Shown here in pieces: positions 11,252 through 22,294 of a stretch of 64,000 nt of DNA. This stretch comes from Owenia fusiformis (lineage: Eukaryota; Annelida; Polychaeta; Sabellida; Oweniidae): positions 7,280,571-7,344,570 of the forward strand of contig CAIIXF020000011.1 in NCBI GenBank assembly GCA_903813345.2. The letters run 5' to 3'. Position 1 is the stretch's first letter. Each line of letters opens with the position of its first letter. Below the pieces are notes generated by a model. That model did not search any database and was not told where the DNA came from. It was given only the letters and a program-made list of their open reading frames with translations. Made by a program: the position numbers and the translations under genes.

Positions 11252-12320
11252 CAGGGTGGGCCAAAAAATTTTGCAACTTTTTTAAAAGGCTAGAAAAGTA
11301 TCAAAACATAAGGGTATTGCCATAAAAGATTATTTACAGAAACTTAAGGATAGGCATATTTTACCATTTAAATACTAAAGCTAAACTGGACTTTCAATTT
11401 TTTTTATCAGATCTTTGAGATTTACCGTTTTTCCTAGAAAATGTTTCACTTATGTGATCAACAATAACACATTCATTATGTTCACTAAATCTGTTACAAT
11501 CTTGGATAAATGTTCAACCAATGTCTATTGTCTAGTACAGTTTATATCAGTATCTAGTCACTATGATATTATGTATCTATTGATTATTTATTAAACAAAT
11601 TTTATGCATCCACCTTTCACCTTCTCTACAGCGCGCAAGGAGACATGGGCGGAACTGGTCACTGGTGCGATCCAGCGATTCTTGTGGCAGTTCTCTCCAC
11701 TTCTCCTGCAGAACTTCTTTTAGTTTAACAATAGTTTGTGGGGATTACCATTAACTGCAATATGCTGCTCCAGGTGCCCCCAATGGTGATAGTCACAGGA
11801 GTTGGCATCTGGGGTATTCATCAGGACTAATGAATCAAGGCTTATTCTCCTCCAGATATTCCAAAGTGACTTTGCCCGATGGCTGGGAGCGATAGGGAAG
11901 GTGAAAGGGGGGTGCATAGAACATTTGTTTAATAGATAATTAATAAATACAATATAACATAATACCATAGTGACTAGATACTGATATAAACTAGACATTG
12001 AGGTAGACATTGTTTAAACAGTTATCCAAGATTGTAGCAGACTTAGTGAACATTATGAATGTATTATTGTTGATCAGTACATAAAATCTTAGAAAGTCAC
12101 ATTTTCTAGGAAAAATGGTAAATCTCGGACACATGAACAATTGACCATTGATATTCAAAGATCTGACAAAAAATTTTGAAGCCAGTTTTAGCTTTAGCAT
12201 TTGACTGGTAAAATATGCCTATCCTTAAGTTTCTGTAAATAATTTTTTATGGCAATACCCTTATGTTTTGATACTTTTCTAGCCTTTTAAAAAAGTTGCA
12301 AAATTTTTTGGCCCACCCTG
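11252..12320. mobile_element. palindromic mariner-like element, TA-flanked
   Basis: The ends are CAGGGTGGGCCAAAAAATTT and its complement, each flanked by TA. The inverted arms extend several hundred bases, because both arms carry the same 3' part of a transposase gene and the end region. The exact uninterrupted target is visible in copy A at 4277-4278 (TATATATAGAGAG), so the TA duplication is confirmed by comparison within the window. Confidence 0.88.
11590..12010 (-). pseudogene. mariner transposase C-terminal relic
   Basis: On the minus strand a frame reads NTPDANSCDYHHWGHLEQHI, which matches the conserved PDxNxxDYxxWGxLE block around the last catalytic residue of mariner transposases. After a frameshift the remnant continues LKEVLQEKWRELPQE and then RFR-like residues (DQFRPCLLARC), again typical of the C-terminus, and ends near 11590. 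The rest of the transposase is missing. It lies at the centre of the palindromic element and is clearly non-functional. Confidence 0.7.
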
Positions 12321-12848
12321 TAGAGAGAAAGTAGGCATGGTAAATCATAAAGTTTGAAGTACGGCAATTATGAATTATTGCTATCCATAACAATATATAA
12401 TTTATAATTGTTTATTTTGATACACAACATTAATATGAAATTTCAATGTAGTATGTACAGTACAACAAATACATTACATATTGTGCAGTTGTTACATTTA
12501 CACTCAAATCTTTTTTATTTTAATCTATTCATTGAAATTAGGGGGTTTGTTGAAAACTTGTTCAAGTAATTTCACAATTCTACATAAGTTATTTCTACTA
12601 GGTATCAAATACTTTTTTATTCAAAGTACAATGTTTTTGTAAGAGCGTATCAAACTCTATTCATTGTCTTTGTCAACATTGTTACATTGTCTGTGATTTC
12701 CAATGATGTTGTAATGTGTTTTCCAACACTGGATATGTTATCTAATGTGTTACATTTTCTATGCTATCTAACATTGTTATATTATCATTGTTATCTGATG
12801 CTGTACCAATGTTAATTCCATCCTGCACTGTTACATTGTCTCAGATAT

Positions 12849-14509
12849 CAGAGCTGTCAAGTGTCCCGCGAATGGCGGGATTATCCCGCGAATTTGATCA
12901 AAATTAGGCTAATTCGCGTGTCACGCAATGTCCCGCGAAGTCCCGCAAATGTGGCTTTAACCTCCGCGAATTTCCGAAATTGTTGCAATCCCCTATATTG
13001 TGATTATCTTATCTTATATAAGAAGCTAAGTTTTTGCACTTTTGAGGAGTAAAGTTTACCTTGTTGTAAGTACCTAGCATGCTGTTGTTTGGTATCAAAA
13101 TAAAGAGGAAGGGTTCAACTTTCATTTTAATTACGAAAATAGGGATGTAGGTCACAAACAGTTCCAACGTTGGCCTTTTTACTACCCGTGTGGCCTTCAT
13201 CTCAGAACTGAGCAAATGTTAGCAAACGCGAGTTACAATAAATGGACGCTGATATGTAGAAAGGGTTTGTAGAAAAAACCGGGTACCGGGTTGTAAATCC
13301 TCCATGCTGGGTTCAAACTCGGTACCCGGTCAAAAAAACGGGTACCCAAAAAACGAAAAATACGAATATATAACATAATTAGATTATGAGAAAACGTGTA
13401 AGATTTGTTTTGAATTCACAAAAATGTATGTAACATCCTTCAAAATTGAGCTAGAAGCTTCAAATAAAAAGCATAGTTTAAGGCTCTTTTCTTCCTCTAT
13501 CGTCATGGCCATTTTTTCATTGGTTATGATGATAAAGGAAGAAAAGAGCCTTAAAATGCTTTTCATTTGAAGCTTCTAGCGCAATTTTGAAGGAAGTTAC
13601 ATACATTTTTGTAAATTCAAAACAAATCTTACACGTTTTCTAATGATCTAATTATGTTGTATATTCGTGTATTTCGTTTTTTGGGTACCCGGTTTTTTCG
13701 ACCGGGTTTGAACCCAGCATGGAGGATTTACTAACCGGTACCCGGTTTTTTCTACAAACCCTATCTAGAAAAGTAACCTCATTCCCTATAATTTGATGTA
13801 GATTAATCGAACCCCTATATCATGGGCTTTCAATTGAAAGCCCATGCCTACAGTATATGAATAGGTACATTTTAATATATAACATTATGGGGGTAAGCGT
13901 TTCATAGTTGGTCACGACGCCAGAAGTGCAAAGTATTGTTCCGAATTTTTGAATTTCGTGTTAGATTACGGTACTCACACCTGAAGCATGGTTTTTGTTT
14001 TTGATAAATTACAATAAAGTTTAATAATATTCCTATGCGTATTTTGTGAAATTGTGTTGACGTTTATTTAAGTTATAATGCAACGGTGCATTATATTTGA
14101 TTAATCAGTATCTGGAAGTTTGATTTAAGTACTTTAACATGCTTTTACATTAGTCCCAATCACGCAAAGGCCCTTGAATGTCCCGGGACATCCTGCAAAT
14201 TTAGGTGGATGTCCCGCAAAATCCCGCAAATTTAGGGCACGTTGTCTAAAACATCTGTCCCTCTATGAAGTTTTTGGTGGTAAACCTGTTAACTGTTCCG
14301 CAATTAGAGTGTTTGTCCCTCGAATGGTCCCGCGAAATCCCGCGAATTTGATAAAAAAAATTTGGCCTATTAGCGCAATCACGCAAATGCCTTAAATGCC
14401 TCCCGAAATCCCGCGAATTTAGTACATGTCCCGCAAAATCCCGCGAATTTTGGGCACTGGGTCTTAAAAATCTGTCCCGCGAGAAAATCTTTAGGGGTTG
14501 ACAGTACTG
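12849..14509. mobile_element. hAT-like non-autonomous element
   Basis: The ends are CAGAGCTGTCAAGTGTCCCG and, read inward from the right, CAGTACTGTCAACCCC. CAGATATC occurs on both sides (12842-12849 and 14510-14517), an 8-bp target duplication expected of hAT elements. Copy A at about 6370-6385 has the uninterrupted site. The subterminal parts are built of repeated TCCCGCGAATTT-type motifs. There is no transposase. A 499-bp hairpin element is nested inside. Confidence 0.82.
13263..13761. mobile_element. 499-bp foldback hairpin nested in the hAT-like element
   Basis: A near-perfect palindrome with ends GGGTTTGTAGAAAAAACCGG and its complement. GGTACC-containing blocks (CCGGGTACCGG) lie near both ends. 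The arms of about 240 bp meet near 13510. I did not find a convincing target duplication. The minus frame 13384-13566 is a by-product. Confidence 0.78.
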
Positions 14510-14517
14510 CAGATATC

Positions 14518-15013
14518 CACTGGTATTCCACAAGTCAGTGTTATCTAATGTTAGTCAATATTGTTTATGTTATCCAATGCTGTAACATTGTCTATCATCT
14601 ATCAATTAGTGAGCCTTTTTGGGCATTACTTGGCCTTTTGACCCTATTTTTAAATTAGACCTTCAATTTTCAAATTTTGGGCTCAATTTGGGGTTTTAGG
14701 GGCCCAAGAATTTCTCCCCTCTGACTGAAAATGTGGGTACCCCCTTGTTAGCGTCTGGATCAGCCAGTATTTGTAGAAACAATGTAAGCAGTGTAAAATG
14801 TTGTAGGGCCTCAATTAGTAGGGCTTTTTGGGTATTACTTGGCCTTTTTCGCCCTATTTTTAAATTAAGACCTTAAATTTTAAGCAAAGTTTTTTAGTTT
14901 TAAGGGCCACAAAATTTTTTCCGCATTGACTGAAAATGTTGATCCCCAATTGTTAGCGTCTGGATCTACCAGTGTACATGTATATCATGATTCATATTTA
15001 CCAGTAAATTTCA
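14518..15013. other. duplicated 3' flank of GPCR 2
   Basis: No gene. It corresponds to 6385-6690 in copy A. A block with GGCCTTTTGACCCTATTTTT recurs about 230 bp apart within this stretch. The tail array seen beside GPCR 1 is absent here. Confidence 0.55.
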
Positions 15014-16105
15014 CTAAGCCAAGCTTGTAGCAGTAATATGGATTTCTCTCACTGAATCATTGCCAATGCCAACCCTTTGAAAACAATTCAGCTGTTTTTT
15101 AAACAGGACCCTGAACTGTCTGTTCATATAGAAAAACACTAGGTTGTTCAGAATTCCATAACTCCACATCATAACCATAGAAACTCTATGTAAGGTTGGG
15201 TAAGTAAGTTCATTGTCCAGAGCAATGTACAAGAAAATAGGCATATAACACATTATGTATAACACCACCAGTGACACCATCATCTTGGTTGTTTTTAACT
15301 CTTTTTTTACTGTTTGGCTTTGGGGTTGTGTTGTTTTGTTCTGGCTGTTTGTTTGGTTCTGGTGATTTGCCATTTTGTTCTGGTTGTTTTTCGTTTGGTT
15401 CTGGTTTTGATTTGTTTCATTATGATTAATTAGATTAGAATCTAATTTTAATTTATGCTGATTCATACTGTTTTGGTGTTTTCTGATTTTAACGAAAATA
15501 GCCATGTAGCATAAAATAATGATAGAAATTGGGAAAACAAATGAGAAGAGTGCTATGAATGAAGCATATTTATCTCCAAGATCTACAAATCCACAATAAT
15601 TTGTACGGGCTGCATATCCAAACTGCCCCCATAAGCCTGTTAAAGCTGGAAAAAGAATTAGAACAACAAATACCCCCCAGAAAATGATGAGTCCCACAAC
15701 ACCATGTTTGCTGAATAAAACATTGTTCACTTTAGGAAGGCATATTAAGAGACATCTGTTGAGAGATATTATCATCAGGACACCTAGTTCATTACCGATA
15801 ACTGCAGTTGTTACGAATGCAAAGCATTTGCAAAATGTCACTCCAATTATCCAATTTCCTGTTATATCTGATATGAAAATGACGGGAAATGCCAAACAGC
15901 TCAGTGCAAAGTCAAATGTACAAAGATAGCCAATCAGAAAGTATGTCACATTGTGTAGTTTCTTTGTCCGTATAATAGTAATAATTGTTGTAAAGTTGAT
16001 TGGTATTCCTATCATAAAACACAGAGATGCTCCTATTATTCCTGTATATGCCGCTGATTTTGGAAAATTCTCAGAGTAAAGGATGTGGGTTGTTTGGTTT
16101 TCCAT
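15014..16105 (-). CDS. class A GPCR 2, orphan, moody/Tre1-like
   Basis: Intronless, 363 residues, and the closest paralogue of GPCR 1 (the two proteins differ at a few dozen positions). It has the same architecture: N3 sequon, D65, C92, W143 and P192. The TM3 motif is NRC (116-118) and the TM7 motif is NN in place of NP. The N/Q-rich third intracellular loop has the same length as in GPCR 1 but different residues. The C-terminus is complete, with IGNDSVREIHITATSLA, and fits the SVR(Q/E)I pattern of GPCRs 3 and 4, so GPCR 1 is the deleted one. The TM1 region is identical in DNA to GPCR 4 over 77 bp (15992-16068), unlike GPCR 1, which points to gene conversion. Confidence 0.88.
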   Translation of the reverse strand: MENQTTHILYSENFPKSAAYTGIIGASLCFMIGIPINFTTIITIIRTKKLHNVTYFLIGYLCTFDFALSCLAFPVIFISDITGNWIIGVTFCKCFAFVTTAVIGNELGVLMIISLNRCLLICLPKVNNVLFSKHGVVGLIIFWGVFVVLILFPALTGLWGQFGYAARTNYCGFVDLGDKYASFIALFSFVFPISIIILCYMAIFVKIRKHQNSMNQHKLKLDSNLINHNETNQNQNQTKNNQNKMANHQNQTNSQNKTTQPQSQTVKKELKTTKMMVSLVVLYIMCYMPIFLYIALDNELTYPTLHRVSMVMMWSYGILNNLVFFYMNRQFRVLFKKQLNCFQRVGIGNDSVREIHITATSLA

Positions 16106-16560
16106 CCTTAAGATCTCAATATATAATTTGTCACTAACATTACTATGACTTTAGTTGATTTAAAAAATTAGAAAGATTGCCGTATTTAATCCATTTGGAC
16201 TTTCTTTGTGACAATTTCTTTCTGTATTCCTCTGTGGCTATTAAAGTTGTCTTTAACACCATGAAGTTTATTCATAAATGAGACATATACATTCGTGACA
16301 ATGGTAAATGGTGTAAATATATAATTTCAAATGAGACAATGCAAGATCCATTTAGTATTGCATTACATGCATTAATGTATGCTATAATTGTGCCTTCAAA
16401 CCATTAGCCTTAAAAGGGTTTGGCATTCAAGTGGTTCAATTAGGACCTATCAAAATATATATATAGATGTAGAACACATAATAAATTTGTTTTATTGACA
16501 TGCTGTACTTCTACTTAATTTGGCGCTACTTACTTTGGCAGATTTGCTGTTTGAAAAATT

Positions 16561-18960
16561 GCTGATTTTGACATCACAAAGTCAAATTTCTGTAAATACT
16601 AGACATTTTGTTGGAGTAGAACTTTCAAATAACTTGTAGTAGTTGCTGTATATGCAACTTATGTCCTTTGAAGATTTCAAAGCTCTTGGAATTACAGTTT
16701 TTGGTGTTTAATCTATAAAATTTGACAAAAAGTAGGACTTTCATTTTCAGGAAACTTTCTCATGTATAAGGTGAATGGCAGGTTTTGTGATTGACAAGTT
16801 TCTCAAAGTTTGCCTTATACTTGATCATTTCTTGCAATGAATTACATCATTACTAGATTTAAGCATTCCCTACATATTACTCATTGTATGTCACTATCAA
16901 TTTTTTATGAGTGGATAAATAATGTATGAGTGGAACGAATCCACCACAATGCATCAAGTTTTTGGCTTAAATGCTTTTCACACATTGCAAAATATTCTAT
17001 CAAAGATATCTGAAAGATACAAAATTACTAAAAGAACATATTTTCAGTGAAACCTTTTGCAAGGTTCAAGTTTGCATTCAATTTCAATCTGTAGAGTCAA
17101 GTTGTTACCTTGACAACCATTCAATGAATGAACTTTGGGTGAGTTATTGGTTATATAATGCATTGCAGTTATATGAAATACTGTGTTTGGATCGGCTAGA
17201 ATTAGACACATTTTGCCTTCTATGTGTGAATAATATTTTTGGAATACATTAGGAGCATGGCACACTTGACTTGGAGGCGGCCATTTTGAAAAATGATAGT
17301 AATTTTTAAATGTGTTATTCTATGTTTATAATAATAGGAAAATAGCAGAACAATTTATATGAGAATACTTTGAAGTATACCACACTCTCTCATAATTACA
17401 ATTTGACCATGATTTCGAACAATGGCCATCAATTTTAAATGCGTTACTTACAGTTTTTCCTATAGCTTTATATGTGTCATTTTACCTTTGTTTTAATTCT
17501 TGAAAGGGACAGATATTTTCATTTTATTTGGCAAGGAAGTCATTTTGTCGAAGTCTTGTCTGACATTTATTAGATGTTCCATTAGCTTTGTTATAAAGTT
17601 GAAAATCCTAGAAACCAATAATCTATAAATATTACATGTATTAAGAGATGATGGGAGTGTTTTGTTTGTTGTGTACTTGGTCGTGTTTTAGTAAGAGATT
17701 CTGCATGGATTTTGGATCAAATGAAGGAGAAAATATGCTCATTAAAATGAAAGGTCAGCTGTTGATATGGAACATTCTGATTTGGCTTCTTTATATTTCA
17801 GAATTGAATAAGGATATGATCATGTTCATTAAAACTACCTAGAATGCATAGGCGATTGATAGTCAATGATTTTTGACTATGAAAGTAAAATAAGAACTAT
17901 GATGAAAAAATTAAAATCATGTTTTGGAACAATGGTGCATTAAGAGTTTACCATATTTTCTGAAAAATAAATGTTACGCCTGCCACAAAACAACCCAACC
18001 CCAATGGCTGCTTCAGGTTTTTCTGAATAAAATTTTGAGTATTTGTATAAGTAGATAAATAATAATATGATAATTATGTTTCCCTTGCAACCCCTGTTTA
18101 ATTTCTAAAACTAAATTGTGATATTTAATCAAATATGGTGGTTTTTTATACAAAGCCTATGGAAGTTGGTGAAGAATCAAAAATCCAAGGCTTGTTGAAA
18201 TTCTTAGAAAACGTTAATGTTATTGAAAAATGAGAGCAAAAAATCCATAAAATTGTCTCCATTAGTTAATTGCACTGCTATTTTCGTATCATTTATCACA
18301 TAATGTTCTATATAAATCAATTTCACATTTTATGTACCTACCGTAATCGCCGTATCTAGCACCCTGGGACCCCCTACTAAGTGACCAACCCACTTTACAA
18401 AGTTCAAGTGAATGAAGGAAATGATCAAGTTTAAGAACTTTGTTTTGTCATTTCATCTAAGTAAGCTTCTATGCATGTCAAAAAGTCGTGGGTTTTCTTG
18501 TTTCTTTTTAATATTATTTGACTTTTACACAACTTTTACTTGAAAAATGATCATCTTACATCAAATAAGGATCAAGATAAGGTTTAACTTTAGATCAATA
18601 TCCAACAGTCTCTAGTGGAAATGATTGAAGATAATCTGGGAAAACAATGCCTTCAATACGAGGGGCTCTGCTGGTTATTTCTTCAATCACTCTCAATATT
18701 GTCTTGTGAGATCCTTGCTTTATTTTAGCGATCTTTACCATAATCTCTCCAATAACAACACAAATCATTATTGTAAAAATATGGTGGTACTTCGTTTTGC
18801 TGTTGCAAATAAGGCATTCTGGGCAAGATAATTGCCATACATGAAATTCCCAGGGGTTTTGACTTCTTACACTATATGGGTGCTTATTAAAATGGTCTGA
18901 AGGATGTATTTCCAATTTTCTAAATTCCCCGGGCGCTATTAGAGAGAATACGGTACTTAT
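16561..18960. other. intergenic, no gene recognised
   Basis: Open frames at 16971-17252, 17648-17842 and 18595-18915 show no domain, signal peptide or splice structure I can defend. No transposon ends or arrays were seen. Confidence 0.5.
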
Positions 18961-19983
18961 TTAGTCAATGTTACATGTTGTGGTAACTTCAATTTGTCTT
19001 ACTGAATTATGTCTAAAACAACAGTACAACTGGTTTTTAAATGCTTGTCTGAATTGTTTGTTCATATAGAGACATACTAAGTTGTTTAGAATTCCATAAC
19101 TCCACATCATAACATTGGTTAGCCGATGCAAGGTTGGGTACAGTAATGTTTTATCTAGTGCAGTATGTAAAAACAAAGGCAGGTAACACAGGAAGTATAG
19201 AAGGACCAGTGACACCATCATCTTTGTTGTTTTCATCTCCTTTTTCATTGTTTGGTTCTGGGTATCTTTTATTTGGTTCTGATTTTGTGTCATGTTGCTC
19301 TGATATCGTTGGCCTGGTATAGATTCCATCTTTAATTTATGCTTATTCATACTTCTCTGATGTTTTCTGATTTTGAGGAAAATCACCACATAGCATGTTA
19401 TGATGACAGATATCGGTAAGGCAAATGCAAACATTGCTATGAATGAATTATATTTGTCCCCAATATCTATAAATCCACAGTAATTCTTGCGTGCTCCATA
19501 GCCAAATTGTCCCCATAGGCCTGCTAGAGGTGGAAAAAGAAGTAAAACAACAAATATCATCCAGAAAATAATAAGTCCTACTACATTACATTTGCCAAAG
19601 AAAATATTGTTTACTTTCGGAAGGCATATTAAGAGACATCTATTGAATGATATTATCACCAAGGCTCCAAGTTCATTCCCAATCAGGCTATTGGTCAAAA
19701 ATGCAAAGTATTCACAAAATGTCGCACCAAATATCCAGTTACCTGCCACATCAGATATGAAAACAATAGGAAATATAAAACAGCCAAGCGCCAAGTCACT
19801 CATGCAGAGATAGCCAATCAGAAAGTATGTCACATTGCGTAGTTTCTTCGAGCGTAGAATCGTCATCAAGTTGATTGGTATTCCTATTATGAAGCACAGC
19901 GATGTTCCTATTATCCCAATATATGCGGCTGATTTTGGAAAATTTTCAGAGTAAAGAATGTTAGATTTTGTCCCGTTATCCAT
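18961..19983 (-). CDS. class A GPCR 3, orphan, moody/Tre1-like
   Basis: Intronless, 340 residues. It has an N3 sequon (NGT), seven hydrophobic segments, LCMSD in TM2, NRC at the end of TM3, a CYLP motif in TM6 and NNLVCLY in TM7, so the NPxxY proline is again missing. TM1 ends four residues earlier than in the others (NLMTILRSKK, where GPCR 1 has NLTTIITIIRTKK). The third intracellular loop is shorter, with one NQNQ stretch. The C-terminus is HNSVRQIEVTTTCNID. Overall it groups with GPCR 4, but the TM1 DNA (about 19869-19944) matches GPCR 1 with only two differences. Confidence 0.88.
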   Translation of the reverse strand: MDNGTKSNILYSENFPKSAAYIGIIGTSLCFIIGIPINLMTILRSKKLRNVTYFLIGYLCMSDLALGCFIFPIVFISDVAGNWIFGATFCEYFAFLTNSLIGNELGALVIISFNRCLLICLPKVNNIFFGKCNVVGLIIFWMIFVVLLLFPPLAGLWGQFGYGARKNYCGFIDIGDKYNSFIAMFAFALPISVIITCYVVIFLKIRKHQRSMNKHKLKMESIPGQRYQSNMTQNQNQIKDTQNQTMKKEMKTTKMMVSLVLLYFLCYLPLFLHTALDKTLLYPTLHRLTNVMMWSYGILNNLVCLYMNKQFRQAFKNQLYCCFRHNSVRQIEVTTTCNID

Positions 19984-21444
19984 TCTTTGTGGAAGTACTC
20001 AGTTTTTAAAGTAAATTGTTATTTTGTATTCTACAATTTTGAATAGTATCCTTAATCTTTATATTTTGGCTAATGTGCTGTTTCTGAAATCGAATTATGT
20101 CCCTGCAGCATTCTCTGCTAGTTATGGAGATGAGCAGTTGTATAATCAATCATATCTGTGACTTATAAAGCCTTCACAATATGCTATGAGACACGTGATA
20201 TTCTCTTTTAAAGGCTTTTTGATGAGCTTGGATTTGTCCATGGTAATGTTGTTGCCATAGTTTACATATTTATATTATTTTCTGTACAAGACATATATCT
20301 GGTAAATGCTACAGTGCAAAGTAGCAGATCATACTACTCGAAAAAGATAAACCCCCGGTATATTTAGCATGTGCTAGTACAAAATAAGTTGATTGACTTG
20401 GTCTGCCTGGTACGGGAAGAGCTTTTCAAAACTCTTCAATGAGAAGAAGTGAAAAAATGAACTTCTTTTGATGCGAAGAAAAATGATGTTTTGCGGCGAT
20501 TTGAGGGCAAAAAGGTGTGAAAAAGTATGATTTTCCTGTTCAGGAACTAGGAACTGAACCGAAATGTTGAATATTTGTTCTTTGTTCCGACCTGAGAGCC
20601 TAATTCCACGGTCCGGAACAAAATTGGGTATCCGTGACACCTCTATATTTAACCAGTCAATACAATATCTGTTTGGAGTAGGCACTTATCTGTATGTTGT
20701 CATCGAGCAATATATTAATTTACCCTCATTAAACAGAATATTTGATGAGTGTTTATTGACGTTTTATGAGAAAATAATACTAGACTATAAATTGATTTTT
20801 AGCTTCATTATAGTAAAACTCTTATGTAATGTCAGTTGATGTGTTAATGCTGTATAATACATTGTTGAATATTTCATGGTATACTTATATTTTAAATTGA
20901 TATAAATAAAAAGGTTATGAATTTCATATTCAATATACATATTTTTAGGAGATTAATGTATCCCAAAATTACCATGACAACCAGTAAATAAAATATGAAA
21001 TATGGACTACACATTTATGTAAAAAAATATGGGAAGATACATGAGCAATATGTTCATTCCATTTCAGTATATCATCAATAATAACTCCAAGGAAAGTAGT
21101 CTATTAAATTCTCTTTATTTATAGTTCAAGTTTGGTTGATAAAAGTTCACCAATTAAGTTGTTTGGATTTCCGAATCACATGACATGAGGTTGGGTCAAG
21201 AACCAATACTCATAACATCTAACAGTTGTAGATACTGCTATTCATAAAAGATGAGCATTTTGTCTCAAATGATGTGGGATAGAAAATCCAGTCTCAAAGT
21301 ACATAGGCAATTCAAAGGGTCAACATCCATTTGTAAAGCCACTGCCATAATCCATAAAACACAACATTGTAATTCACAATGGTCATCAGGAGAAAACTAT
21401 GGCTGGTTTTGATCTCTGTTTCTCAACCATTAAATACCATAGTC
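19984..21444. other. intergenic, no gene recognised
   Basis: This is the upstream flank of GPCR 3 and unannotated sequence. Open frames at 20374-20685 (minus) and 20564-20839 (plus) overlap each other and have no recognisable content. Confidence 0.5.
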
Positions 21445-22085
21445 GGGATCCACCCAGGGGGTTCACTAAATATAGCCTTGACAGGGATCCTCGGCACACA
21501 TGGGGTACCTTTTTTGGCATTTGGTATGGCAATGGACCCAAATTTTAGGATCTGGTATGAGAATGTTCCCCAGATTATGTACTGAGGAGTGGCAATGGTT
21601 GGATTTTTCGACTTTATGGTATGAGAATGGTCATAGGAAATATATTACATTTCACTTGTAGTATGACATTAATCTAGTAGTGACACAAATCCTTAATTTG
21701 AGGTTGTTTTGGATAATTTAGGCATTGGTCCTATATTTTGACATTTGGTATGGCATTGGTCTTATATTTCGACATTAGGTATGACTTTTGGGCATCATTT
21801 TGGTTGGTATGGGAACATAATGAAATTTGACAGATTGGTATGGTATGACATTGATCTAGTAGTGACACAAATCCTTAATTTGAGGTTGGTTTGGATAATT
21901 TAGGCATTGGTCCTATATTTGGACATTTGGTCTTATATTTCGACATTAGGTATGACTTTGGGGCATCATTTTGGTTGGTATGGGAACATATTGTAATTTG
22001 ACAGATTGGTATGGGAATATATTGATATCTAAGGGTTCAGCTTAGGACCCTGCAAAATTTTGTATACAGTGAACCCCCGGGATCC
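21445..22085. mobile_element. TIR element (GGGGGTTCACT ends) with internal direct repeat
   Basis: The left end GGATCCACCCAGGGGGTTCA and the right end AGTGAACCCCCGGGATCC are inverted relative to each other. Inside, a block of about 185 bp is present twice (about 21650-21835 and 21838-22015), anchored by GATCTAGTAGTGACACAAAT. A similar GGGGGGTTCA end occurs in the element at 43095-43480, so they may belong to one family. No coding capacity. Confidence 0.6.
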
Positions 22086-22294
22086 ACCTTAAAAGATTGC
22101 TGATTCTCATGTTTCATGAACTATTCATTTACCAAGGTAACTAACATTAATTAAAGATATATTTGGTGCTTTCTATGGCCACTGCCTCTCTTTTTTAGAA
22201 AATAAGGATTCAAACTTGATGGCAGTAGAAGAATTGAAAATCCAAGCTTAAGTAATCTATTGATGACAGGTGGAGCCTCTGGGTGTAAGGACAA

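Larger units (their letters stand above)
10745..16560. repeat. segmental duplication, copy B
   Basis: This is the partner of the 3530-10230 segment, in the same orientation. It starts at the GATCTAGACC..TTTTTAAG block near 10750 and runs through the GPCR 2 gene to about 16540. It carries two insertions missing from copy A: the palindromic mariner-like element at 11252-12320 and the hAT-like element at 12849-14509. Confidence 0.8.

Noticed and set aside
18595-18915. 106-codon minus frame next to GPCR 3 as an extra exon
   Set aside because: The GPCRs are intronless and complete, and this frame has no compatible splice sites or receptor-like residues.
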